Shown one piece after another: positions 33,554 to 44,649 of a stretch of DNA of 64,000 nt. The notes beneath the pieces are model-generated. The model was not told where the DNA came from, made no database searches, and saw nothing but the letters and a program-made list of their open reading frames with translations. A program made the position numbers and the translations under genes. Source of the stretch: Hirudinaria manillensis (taxonomy: Eukaryota; Annelida; Clitellata; Hirudinida; Hirudinidae); NCBI GenBank assembly GCA_034509925.1, contig CM067534.1:698501-762500 (forward strand), read 5' to 3'. Numbering within the stretch: position 1 is the stretch's first letter; the number at the start of each line of letters is the position of its first letter.

Positions 33554-34524
33554 AATTAATATTTCTCAGATATTAATCATAAAAGGCACAAAATTCATTT
33601 CAATCCTACCCTCACACAGTAATCTCCAAATCTCTGTCCAAAAGCTACGCCTTAATAATAAATTTAATATTTTTAAAACGTTAGAAGTTACATTATTAAA
33701 AAAATTAATAAAGATTCTTTGAGAAAAATATGATAAAAAGAATTTCAAACCTAGAAGGCAAAGATGGACTGCAAGCAGAAAAATTAAGACAGTTTTCATT
33801 TCCAGAGATATCAGACCAATCTAAGCTCAAATTAACATAAAAGATCTCTTTTTAAGCATAACGTCTGTTACCGGTTGCCTGAGAAATTTAATATCGATCG
33901 TAATTGATTAAAAACTTCAAAGTTTAGTAACGAATTTTTTACATTTTTTTTTAATTCATCAATTTTTAATATCATCCAGTTTTAATAACAGAACTTGCAT
34001 TTGTCAAACATATCATCTTAAAGCATGACTTATAAATCTTTCCTATCAGATGCTAGCTCTCCATCATGAAGGGACAAGCATTCAAACTTTGCATTGGATT
34101 TTTTCATGTAAACAATATCGCAATAGTATTTATATATATATTTCTCTATTTATTTCACCAAATTTAAAAGTGAATCGTTGAAGATATTTGTCCATAATTT
34201 AAGCAAAGGTCAGCAACATTAACCAACGCTTTTCTTAGAAAGGCTACATGTCACGTCAAATTGCAGAAATCGATTTCATACGCAAAGTCATAAAAACACG
34301 AGAATTTCTTCAAAGCAATATTTTAAGCATATCCATATATACAGATTTAGTTTTGATTCGTAAAGTTTTTATTAACGACTTTAACTATAATTAAAAATAT
34401 TGATATTTAGTTTTAATGATTTTCAATTAATGAAATCATTAATCATCAATAAAAATTAAAAACCATTAAAAATGTCGTGCCATCTTCCACCTTCCTGGGC
34501 ATTAAAAGCACTTGATTCTCACGT
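33554..34524. other. Intergenic, AT-rich
   Basis: No supported gene. A 77-codon minus-strand frame at 33566-33799 begins with a signal-peptide-like stretch (MKTVLIFLLAVHLCLLGL) but continues without family features. Confidence 0.5.
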
Positions 34525-35328
34525 CTACTTCATGGATTTCGATACTGATAAGTCATGGCCCTTTTGTCTTGTGTTTTTGTCCAAGCATATTCTGAGTATA
34601 TCCTTGCCAGATAAATTTTTGCGGTCTAAAAAGCAGTAAGTGTTGGTACTTAGAATGCCACGATCCGCGCACTTATACTCTTTCTTCATAGACGTCTTAA
34701 GGAACTTTAAATAATCTTTGGTGTTTTTGAGTTGGCACTGCTTCAACAAAGACAGTTTAGGTTTGCTACAGTATTTCTTCTTTAGTCTTATATTGATGGA
34801 CTTGTTCAAATCGTCTGCCATTTTTGACTTCTTTGATAGATTGTCTGGGCTCGATTGTTCAGCTTTCCTTTTGAGAGAAACGTTTTTCTCAGAATCGGTA
34901 CTTTTAATTACATTCGAATCCACTTTCGATGTTTCTGGATTAATGGTTGATTCTTTTGTCAGACATTTCTCTTCAATAGTACCAGGTTGACCAACTTGAA
35001 CAGTTGCACAACATTTGTTAGACGAGCAAGAAGGAGAAAGTTCAGAAACATCGTCTTTTGAGAGAGGAGGTTCGACTTGAAGGGATTTCATATTATGCTC
35101 TGCACTTGAAAGCTTGTTAGGGGATCGATGCTTATTTTTTTTCTTTGGATGCTTCTTCTGAGGCACACTTTCTTTTACAGAAGCATTCTTGATTAGATAC
35201 AACGGTTTCATTGGGGATAGCGCGACGCAATCCTCGGTGATTCTACCATTCAATTTGTCAGAAGTCATTTCCAATAGCTTCTTAACGTTTTCCAAAGCTT
35301 TAAAGTATCTTCCAGTTTTGGAGGCCAT
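34525..35328 (-). CDS. Intronless Lys-rich nuclear-type protein, 267 aa, paralogue 1
   Basis: Single open frame from MASKTGRYFKALENVKKL. A basic cluster LKRKAEQSSPDNLSKKSKM at about residues 152-170 looks like a bipartite nuclear localisation signal. The C-terminal block (about 194-255) contains LKFLKTSMKKE, STNTYCFLDR and GKDILRICLD, conserved with the neighbour at 36209-36859. The middle is low-complexity and rich in Lys, Ser and Pro. No known domain recognised. The paired conservation of both ends argues for a real protein rather than a chance frame. Confidence 0.6.
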   Translation of the reverse strand: MASKTGRYFKALENVKKLLEMTSDKLNGRITEDCVALSPMKPLYLIKNASVKESVPQKKHPKKKNKHRSPNKLSSAEHNMKSLQVEPPLSKDDVSELSPSCSSNKCCATVQVGQPGTIEEKCLTKESTINPETSKVDSNVIKSTDSEKNVSLKRKAEQSSPDNLSKKSKMADDLNKSINIRLKKKYCSKPKLSLLKQCQLKNTKDYLKFLKTSMKKEYKCADRGILSTNTYCFLDRKNLSGKDILRICLDKNTRQKGHDLSVSKSMK

Positions 35329-36208
35329 TGTAAATGTGACTTATTTTTTGTTAGGAATTTGGATATAAGCAAAGAGCGCTTCTTGTATCCAATCACTTAA
35401 AAAGATTGTGAATATTTTGACATTGAAAATAATTATAATTTCATTTATTTTTAAAATATTTTAAATCTATTTAGAAATGAAATAGTTTCCCAGAATACTT
35501 TTAAAGTACCTAGTTTATTTATGGAATGGAAATTCTAGATTAATATTCTATTAACTTATTTTACAAATCTATTTTCATTATTAAACTCGCTTTTCAGAGC
35601 CAAAATTGGAGTTTCGGTCAAAATCCCGTTCATAAACCTAATGTTGACCTAACCCACTTTGATTACTAAAGGAATCTCAGAAAATAAAATGTCCAATAGA
35701 AACTTCAGCCTATGATTACATGCGATTGATTCACACCTGATCACCCTCGGGTGAATGAAAATATAGTTCGAAAGTGCAGTGGTAGAAGAAATGTTATGAC
35801 CTACCACTTTTTTTTACGGTAACCTTGATTTTAAAAGTCATACAAAGTCCAAATTAAGTGGATATGTATAGTATTCACACAGAATATATATCTTAAATTT
35901 TTTTTACTTAGATATGGAATTAAGTGTAAATTCAACAAAAAATCATTTTTATGTCTCGAATTCCTATCTCGAACTTGAATTAGAATTCCTTTTTCATTAA
36001 ATAAGCAAATTAATGTTGCTTTAATTTTATTAAGAAATAAAATCTGGAAACCTCCTTCCCATTGTTTTTTTTTATTGCATGAGTGTTGCTTTCCTCAATG
36101 TGAAAATTCAGTTTTAATTTTCAAGTTGCTACCAAATGCTCGACATGCTTAAAGTTATATAGTTTACAAATTAATTTAAATTTATTTCTAACGTGTATTT
36201 TACTCGTT
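35329..36208. other. Spacer between the two paralogues
   Basis: AT-rich, no gene. It holds the 5' region of paralogue 1 and 3' region of paralogue 2. Confidence 0.5.
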
Positions 36209-36859
36209 TCAATTATTAATGTTATGTCGAGTTCGCTCTGGCAGACTATGCTCGTCCAAGCATACCCTAAGTATATCTTCGCCAGTCAATTGAATACGAT
36301 CCGAAAAGCGGTACGTATTACCACTGACAGTGCCATTCTTCAAGAAATGGCGTTCTGTCTTCAAGGAATTCTTCAGGAAAGTTAAATATCTGCTTGTGTT
36401 TAGAAGCAGACAGCCTCTTAGCATAGATGGTTCGTGCGTGTAACGGTGTTGCTTCATTTCTTTCTTGTCCTGAGACTTCTTTAGTCGCTTTTCCATTTTT
36501 GGACTCTTCGTTGGGTTATCTGAATCCGAATCTTCGGCTTTCCTTTTAAGAGATTTGGTTTTGAACTTTGTTTCTTCTTTAAGTTCCAATTCAATTCCAT
36601 CGCCCTTTTCATCGACTTCTAAGGCCGAGCATTTAGACGTAATTTCATCAGTGGGACACGATTGTATAATCTCAATATTCTGGTCTCGATGCTTGCCCGA
36701 ACGAGGAGAGGGAAGATCTTTACTTTGAACTGGTTGTCCCCCTAGGGTAGATAGGTTCAGGCTTGGCAAAAATTCACAGCCATCATAGGGTGCTATTTTG
36801 TCCGATGTCATTCTGATCAATTTTCTAATTTTGTTTAAAGCTTTGGTATACGAGGCCAT
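36209..36859 (-). CDS. Intronless Lys-rich nuclear-type protein, 216 aa, paralogue 2
   Basis: Starts MASYTKALNKIRKLIRMTSDK, matching the start of paralogue 1 (KLLEMTSDK). It has the same basic cluster LKRKAEDSDSDNPTKSPKM and the same C-terminal block (LTFLKNSLKTE, SGNTYRFSDR, GEDILRVCLD). The linker between is shorter and not alignable. Same strand, 880 bases upstream of paralogue 1, so a tandem duplicate pair. Function unknown. Confidence 0.6.
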   Translation of the reverse strand: MASYTKALNKIRKLIRMTSDKIAPYDGCEFLPSLNLSTLGGQPVQSKDLPSPRSGKHRDQNIEIIQSCPTDEITSKCSALEVDEKGDGIELELKEETKFKTKSLKRKAEDSDSDNPTKSPKMEKRLKKSQDKKEMKQHRYTHEPSMLRGCLLLNTSRYLTFLKNSLKTERHFLKNGTVSGNTYRFSDRIQLTGEDILRVCLDEHSLPERTRHNINN

Positions 36860-37259
36860 TTTATATTTTTAAGTTTGACTATGCTGATTTCCTTCTTGGT
36901 TTTTTTTTGTAAAAATCGAATTTTCGAGGTAGCATCACACGAAAAATAAAAGATACTAAACACCGCTTTTATTACACAAATTTTCTATTGAATTTTTTAA
37001 TTAATACATTATTCATCAATTATTCTTTAATAAATGATTTATCATCTTTAATTCTTTAATAAATAATTCAAATGTAGATTTATCTTATAGCTCACATTTA
37101 TATAAAATAGATATTGTTTAAATAAATATTCCGACAAGTAGAAAGTTAGAGACCTAATATTTTAAATTCGTCTGAAGGTTTTTTGTGGTTTTTATATGCT
37201 ATAAAACATTGGAAAGCTATAAAAAAAATTAAAAAGAAGTGTCAAAGTATTTACAAAAC
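36860..37259. other. Intergenic, AT-rich
   Basis: Nothing recognised. Confidence 0.5.
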
Positions 37260-37265
37260 TTTATT
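37260..37265 (-). terminator. Candidate poly(A) signal of the adenylate-kinase-like gene
   Basis: AATAAA on the minus strand about 180 bases after the stop codon at 37445. A (AAC/AAT)n microsatellite (37325-37398) lies between stop and signal, in the 3' UTR. Confidence 0.4.
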
Positions 37266-37324
37266 TTATTTGTCCATAATTATGAACAGGTAATTAAATA
37301 AACAGGTGTACAATAAACCTCAAA

Positions 37325-37398
37325 ATAGTAACAACAACAACAACAATAATAATAATAATAATAACAATAATGATAATAATAACAACAATAATAATAAT
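37325..37398. repeat. Mixed AAC/AAT microsatellite
   Basis: Run of AAC then AAT triplets with one GAT, in the 3' UTR of the adenylate-kinase-like gene. Confidence 0.9.
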
Positions 37399-37444
37399 CA
37401 TTCGATCCTCTGAATTGTTACAAAAGACCATCTCCTATCATCGG

Positions 37445-40400
37445 TCAGCACCTTCTCAGACGTGCCAAAGTCTTGGCAATGTAGTTGCAAATGTCCTCGT
37501 GGACTTCACTAGAAAAGATGCAAATCTCGTCCTCCAGCGAAACCACGGCTTTGTAGTTGATCCTGTCGAAGTGGTAGCTGGAAGACCAGCAGCTGGGAAG
37601 ATTCGGACTTTCCTTTTGGCCGTCGAACGTTATTTCTGCCAACTTCTTTTCCTGCTCGACATAATCGCATCAAGGTGATGGCTTTCGAAGGCCATATTTC
37701 TTTTCCACATTCTTTTTTGAAATAAATATAATAATACTGCTAGGAAAATACATGTGACGGCAGTGATAATGAAAACAATCTTAGGAGATTGAAGAGGAAG
37801 CATTCATGGACCAGATACAAAGAGGCATCGACTAGATTATTCAATGATAACTAGCCACAAGATTGGTTAATTGGATTTGGTAAATTAATTAATTAACTGT
37901 ACTTAATTAACCTTGTAATTGCTGGCCACGGTCAACGGTGTGCCTGCGGCTTCGATGATGAATTCATTGGTCAAGTCGTATTTCCTTCGAATGACCAGCA
38001 ACAATTTCTCCAAGACTTCATCCTAAAAGAGACAATTAACATTAATTTGCATAAGTTTTTTTACACTTACACAATGAATTTGCATAATTTATTAAATAAT
38101 ATTTCATTGTTATTGATGTTGTTGTTATGTAATAATTAATAGTCATAATTTATACTTTCTGCTTACTACTGTTAACTTATTGACGTTGGGAATTTCTGCC
38201 CTGAGATTGATTCTGTGAGTGAAGACCGCATCAACGGTGTCCATCGATTGACCTAATGATTGATTGACATGATTGAATGGATGGTTGACATGTTTGATTA
38301 TCTAATTTATTCGTTCAGGCAAAGTTCAATAGTTGCCATTACTTTTTATTATTTCGTTAATGTTTGAAACTTTTAAAAACATTATTTGACCTTCCAGCAT
38401 CACAGACATCTACCATTTATTTACATAGTGCTTGTAGCGGTACGTGCGGGAACACGAGAACACGTAGCGTAGATGAAACGCTCGACAAGTAAGAGATACA
38501 TCAACTCACAGAACTTGAAGATGAGTATTGAGTTGATCGTCCTTTTGGGTGCGATGCACAGACGCCGAAAGACTTCGTAAATCCTCTGCCAGATTTGCTG
38601 CCTCTGACCACAGGAGACATCGACGGTCACAACCCTTCCTGACGAGCGGAAAAATTCCAAGAGGTTTCGAATGCTTCTTTCGTACGTGGAAGTCCTTTTC
38701 TGAAAGATGATTTTACTATTCGATGTTGTAGTCACCATTTGTTGTTGTTGTTGTCACTGTCACTATAGATACTGTTGTTATTGTTATCGTTATTTATACT
38801 TCTTTGATTGTTAATTTAATTGTTAAAGTAATGGCAATAATAAAGTTAATAATATCATTAATAATTACAGAAAAGGTCTGTGGACAAGTATCATGTCCAT
38901 TAAGAAGTGCCTTTACTGCTTAAGAGGATGGGTAAAGCACTCCAAAGATAGGTTAAATAAAAAAAGAGTCATGTTTCCAGGAAAGGATTCTTATGTTAGT
39001 TCAGACTATGATTTTCATTTCGCTCAAAAGGTGACAACACATCACGAGATTCAGTTTATATATATATATATATATTAAAATGTGAGCTTTGTTGGAATAC
39101 AAATTTAAGAGTTTATTTTATTTGCATTTATTTTTTAATTACGTTCATTCGAACTAAAATATTCTAAACTATGAATTTTAAGGAACAGTCTTCACACATG
39201 CGTGCACCTGGGAGATTCTACCTGAATTGATTGTACTAAATCAGTCTGGTCTATTTTTGGAACTAAAAAAATTTTTTTTTCTTATTGCAAATATTATCTG
39301 CATTTGCTTAAAGTTGTCTAAATTGAGCCTTGAATTTATAACCATCATCATCATCATCGTCGTCGTCGTCGTCATCATCATTAACATCATATATTTATTT
39401 AGAACTTAGCACTGTTGATTTAAGGATTGATTAAGAAATATAATGTGTGACAAATAGGTTCAAATAGGTCATTCTTTCAGAGAACTTTGAGGAATAAACA
39501 GCTTTGAATGATTTAAGATCACAGAACGCAAAGTTTTTAAAGGTAAATCGAAGTTATAAAAAATTATATTGTTAATCAATAAAAAAAACCTTCTATGGAA
39601 ATAAAAATCTCAATTGACCGACTTTTTTAAACCCTATTTTGATATGGCCTAAGATGCTCAAAGCTGCTAATTTAGAACCTGGTTTGACCCAAAAAAAATT
39701 CAAGTTCAGTGGCTATAAGTGGCTTATTAAGGCTGTAAGTTGTGAAGTGCCCATCAGCCAATAAATTGTCTCTTCAAAATTGCATGATTGCACATTCACG
39801 TGTGCAAGGCCCGTCAAAAGTTAATCGTTCTGAATTTATAATGAACTACCAATTATTGAAGGAAGTTGTTCAATAACTTTAGTTACAATCCTTGAGTAAA
39901 AATGTTTATGTACTTAACTAATTATTTATTTATTTATTTAGGACCACCATGGTCCCTCATAAATACTTAAAACAATTTTTAAAAAAATACTTTTGAGGAG
40001 TTAATTGTACTTTTACTTAATTTATTGAAACTCTGTACTTTTGGCATGGTTTTTATTTGAATTAGAAACGTGGTATATATTTATTATATATTATAAACGT
40101 TCATTTATTAATTATCCAATTATTACAATAATGTCATACTGCCCCAAAATAACTGCATCCAATCAGGGTGGTGTGATCCATAATCAAGCAATTCCTTTAT
40201 GATTTAACTGAATACTAGCAATCAGAAAATATTAATATTCAAGTTTCATCCAAGTTTATTACATATTCAAGTGATATTAATTTAAATAATTATAATTACT
40301 TTCAGCTTCAATATGTCAGCTTCGTCTGCGATTTTGTTTTGAGAAGAGATGTCGTTTTTGAGGGACTTTCTTGAATCGAAGAGTTTGTCGTGTGAGATTG

Positions 40401-43171
40401 TCAAGTTGAGGGCGAAACTGATTGGGAACTGAAGTTTTGAACAGATTAAATGGTAATTTATCAGAAAATTGTGCATAATTTGAATAATAAATTGTCCATA
40501 AACTCGGTAAATCGTATGATCAAGAGGTTAACTTATAAAATACGACATGCATTGTTCAAAGTACAAGTAACGTGACTCTGGCTGGCGGTATGTGATTGGT
40601 CGCTGTGCGTTACATTCAATTGCTTCGTTCATCAAGTGAACCTCAATTTTCATGCATAAGTCGATCAGAGAGAAATAAACTAGTGATGGATCTAGAAGAC
40701 CTTAAACACTGAGGGTTAAAACTTGGATGATTGAAGAATGCCATGCCCTCCACTTTTCCTCCACCAGATCCATAGATCTGCCAGATTTTAAGTTGAATTA
40801 GTAAGTCACAATTCTACCAATTGTAACTATAGCTGTCACTACTTGATTTTGGATTTTGCTATTCAACTTTCAAGGCCATGAAGCGAATCTGAGAAATCTA
40901 TCTTTATGGTCTAAATGCCACTCATTCTAATGCATTCTGCTGCTAAAAAGATTCTCTTGATTTATTTCGCTTGTTATTAAAAATTAAAATAAAAAGATGA
41001 CATTTTGACCGTTTAAAAAATTAATTGAAGTGACAAAAAAAAATGCATGCAACAGTTTTATATCCATGATATTACATCTTATTACCAAACACTAATGTTG
41101 GTTTACACAATATAATAAGAGAAATATTAATTTAATTAATGCAACTAGTTATATTTAATATTATCAAACCTAAAGTTGTAAATCATTAGCAAAAGGTAAT
41201 TTCTATCTTTTAGTGCTCCTAATGGATTCAATGGTCTCACCTGAGCTTCGAAAGAGGAAAGGAAATCAAAGACATTCTTTTCCTGTAGTTGATTGATGAC
41301 CTGAAAGTTCATGTTGGGCACAATGTCAATCAGGTACTTGTCCTTTCTGCTGGTCACAATGCAGTCCTTCATCTCGTGTAGAAGTCGAGTGGCTTCGCCC
41401 TCTGGGCCCTAGAATGTTTTGTAATGTTTGATGATTAATTCGATTCATTCAAAGATTAATTTAGTGGTTAATTTGATTTATATTTTGTTATAAACTGCAA
41501 TATCACATAAGAATTAATGTTCTTTATTATCCACTACAGTTGTTGTTATTGTCAGCAATTGTCCAAACACTATCTTGTCTAATCTAAGAGGGAGGAGCAA
41601 ATATTTCCCTCCTAGTGAAGCTGTGGTAAAGATTCCACAATAGCTTCTATAGTTAATCTGTGCTCCAGTGTTTATGGTTTAACCATAATGATCAGGTTCT
41701 GTCATTTATTTTCACCTTCAATTCGATGATTGAAATGTCATCAGAATTTTAAAAATAGTTTTGTGGGAACCGACTCATTCTAGAAAATTTCTTATTGGAT
41801 CTTTCCTATAATGATTTATATATCTCCTTGCTTTTTTTAAATATTTGTCTGCACATCCTTGTACCCAGATAATCTTAATTAGCATGTGCAAAAAATGTTA
41901 TTTTTCAATAAGTCTACTTTAATTAAGCACCTTCAAAGGACTCCTTTTCTTTCTTTATTTTGCTTCATAATTAAAAACTAATTATACTTTTTTAAAAATC
42001 ATATATTTGAGATCAAATTATCAAAGTTTTGTGACAAAACATATTCGTAAGAAGCTACAGTAATTCTCAAAAGACCTGAGCATTTTGGCTAAATTTAAAT
42101 CAACTCCTTACTAGTCGATAATACGAGTGTAATATTTAATTCCACAATTCGCCAAATAGATAAATAAATAAATAATAAAGAGGACGAGAGGTTTGGCATT
42201 CACCTCTTCGGAGCTGTTCTTGCCAGCATCCCATGCCAAATAATGGAAATCGAATGCACTGACAAGATTGTTTATCATAAGACCTTTCTTGGATCCCGGG
42301 CCGCCTGTGAAATTATGTGATTTATTCCAGATTAAAATAATTTTTAAATTATAATAAATAGAAAAGAGAAATTAAAATCTATTTTTTAAAGGTTGAATTT
42401 GTTACGTTTAGGAATGGATTGGTTGACAACAATTGTTAGTAACACATCCGTAAAGGCGTCTCTATTTAGCAACATTACTGATACACTTTCTTACAAAATC
42501 ACGAATGTATGGAATCATTCTGACTGTTGTTGAGGAGTGAATTTGCAGTTTTAGAGTTTATAATAACGATAATCCAACACAATACTTGAACGAAAAGCAA
42601 TAGGAAAAGCGCTTTTGAGACTTAAAACGTTAAAATTTTAAACCATCTGGTCATAATTATAATATTGATTATTAAATTCACTGTAATAAGTCAGTAAAGG
42701 ATCTGAAATGAAATTTTTAAAAGTGATTATTTTAAAACCATTTATCAACAGCCGACAAATTTAAACATTTAACATTTAAAGGCAATTTATTATTTTAAAA
42801 TATTTTCAGATGCAACTTCTGCTACAGAACCAAGTTATCTAAGCCAGCATTATCTCGCTTTAAATCATGTGTTTCATCAACAATTACCTGTTAATTAAGT
42901 GATCGTTAAGTTGCATCCTAATTTTTTCTGCTGATAAACTTAATACAAAATTGTCATAAATGGTCATTTTGTTTAGACAAAGGAATAAATAATAAAAAAT
43001 AAATAACTCACCAAATATGAAAACGAGGAGAGGGCGCAAAGTTGGATCAATGTTGGAACCGATGTTGACATCGATGTCGATGCCGGGATAAGGTAACAAG
43101 TCGCAGACCTTGTTCTTGTTAAACCAGTCGTTCTTCGTGGAAAGACAGCTGCTCGCTCCACATCCCATCAA
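37445..43171 (-). CDS. Adenylate-kinase-like protein with MGCGAS N-terminus, 8 exons
   Basis: Minus-strand exons 43012-43171, 42204-42304, 41241-41408, 40300-40428, 38510-38699, 38170-38252, 37912-38022 and 37445-37651 join without a break to 382 residues, and the phases agree at every border. The N-terminus MMGCGASSC suggests N-myristoylation with palmitoylation if the second Met is used. PLLVFIFGGPGSKKG (about residues 46-60) is the P-loop of the nucleoside monophosphate kinase family, but the usual GGPGSGKG is GGPGSKKG. FPISFALNLTIS follows where adenylate kinases have their FPR..A region. SGRVVTVDVSCG..QQIWQRI resembles the C-terminal strand and helix of the fold. About 140 further residues form an extension without a recognised domain. 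The changed P-loop makes weak or absent catalysis possible. Membrane-anchored nucleotide sensing or scaffolding is inference. Confidence 0.75.
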
Positions 43172-44649
43172 CGAATTGTCGTGTTTAATGGGGCCCGATT
43201 ATGACCGGATTGAGGGCACCTCGATTGATCGATTGAGGAGTTGGATGAGTCTCTCGTCCGACAGGTGAAACGGGCGAAATCTTTGCTACTTTCCGAGGTT
43301 ATTAGACGTTAGTGTCTCGATCGATAGACTGGTTGCTGTTGCATGAGATGCGTTTCGTACTATGGAATTCATCATTTACTATTTAGTCCCCAAATCTACT
43401 AAAATGAAATTTAAACGCGGGAACTTAACGTCTAGTGAGTTTCCAATTACATCAATAACTAATTATATCACTTAGTTGAGAGATGGCTCGTGGACAAAGT
43501 ATTATCGTATCTAGGTTTAACATTATGCTATAGAAAAAAAAAACTACTAATGTTGAATTTAATTCTTAATGCTTGTAGAGGAAAACGTAAGGTATGAAAA
43601 TAGTAACTTATTAATCTATTAAAAGGAAATCTATTACTAAGTTTATTATTACGTATAGCGTGTGAAATACACTATCAATAAATCCTAAAATGGCCAGCAT
43701 GGTATGATCTATGTACCCGGGGAAATTAGAAAGTTAAAGTTGTCATGAAACACGGGATTGTCTTGGAATGCATTTCAGGTTCATTCCTTTATGCAGAACC
43801 TTTTTCAAGGCTATTCATTCCGAGACAATGTTACAAACTGTCAAGCTAAGAAAAAATGAAAATAAAGTTATATGAATGACCTATTCATCTTAGCCATTAA
43901 GATGTTGTAATTATTTTGAAAATAAAAAAAAAAACTCCGTAAGTAAGAAAAAACATATGAGAATGACGGAACAAGGTCGCCCTAATAATTATAATCCCAG
44001 TCCAAATTGTTTAAAACTTTAACATCACGACAATGTATCACAAGATTTTAAGGATGTCTGTGCAATTTTCATGAACAATTACTTCTGAGTGAAACTGGCA
44101 CAAATTTTAAGCACATTTGTCTCAGAAAGCAACAATAGTAAATTGTAACTGAAAAAAGTACAAAAAAAGAAATATTCTGACGATAAGAGACACTTGAGTT
44201 AATGAATTCAATGTGAAGAACTGATAACTGGTAATCTATCATCAACGATGTCCTGATAAACTAATTTTGAACATCTAAACTCGCCAGAAATAACATTGAC
44301 TCGCATGTGATACAATTATATGAAATGAATCATCTGTCACGAGTCTCTTGAGATCCATAAATATCTCATGTTTCTTTCAGATTCCTTGAAATTTATTTCC
44401 GATATGAATTTTGTCGGAAATCGTAAATTAAAAAGTAACTAAAAAGAAAATTAGCGAATTGAAAAATAAATGTACTTGTGGCAAAAGTTTTAATTTTAAA
44501 CTTTCATTCTATTGTTTCTCTTAAAAATAAGTTCCGTAGCGATCCCAGCTGAGATTGTAAATAAATTAATTTTCAATGCCGCTAATCTTGATAAACGTTG
44601 GACCGCTTAAAAAATGTTAAAAAATTTTAATTTTTTTTGAGACTTTATC
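43172..44649. other. Divergent promoter region between AK-like gene (-) and ABCA gene (+)
   Basis: About 1.5 kb of AT-rich sequence between two genes transcribed away from each other. No TATA box stands out. 43172-43330 is less AT-rich and adjoins the AK-like start. A nested inverted repeat lies at 43757-43829. Confidence 0.5.
43757..43829. other. Nested inverted repeat / 73-nt hairpin
   Basis: Outer arms ATTGTCTTGGAATG (43757-43770) and CATTCCGAGACAAT (43816-43829) pair over 14 positions with one G-T; inner arms AGGTTC (43777-43782) and GAACCT (43796-43801) pair within the loop. The size suits a small-RNA precursor or a cruciform, but the spacers are asymmetric. Confidence 0.4.

Noticed and set aside
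33566-33799. Minus-strand frame starting with a signal-like hydrophobic stretch
   Set aside because: The remainder is AT-biased without Cys pattern or family features; no partner exons found before the LINE.
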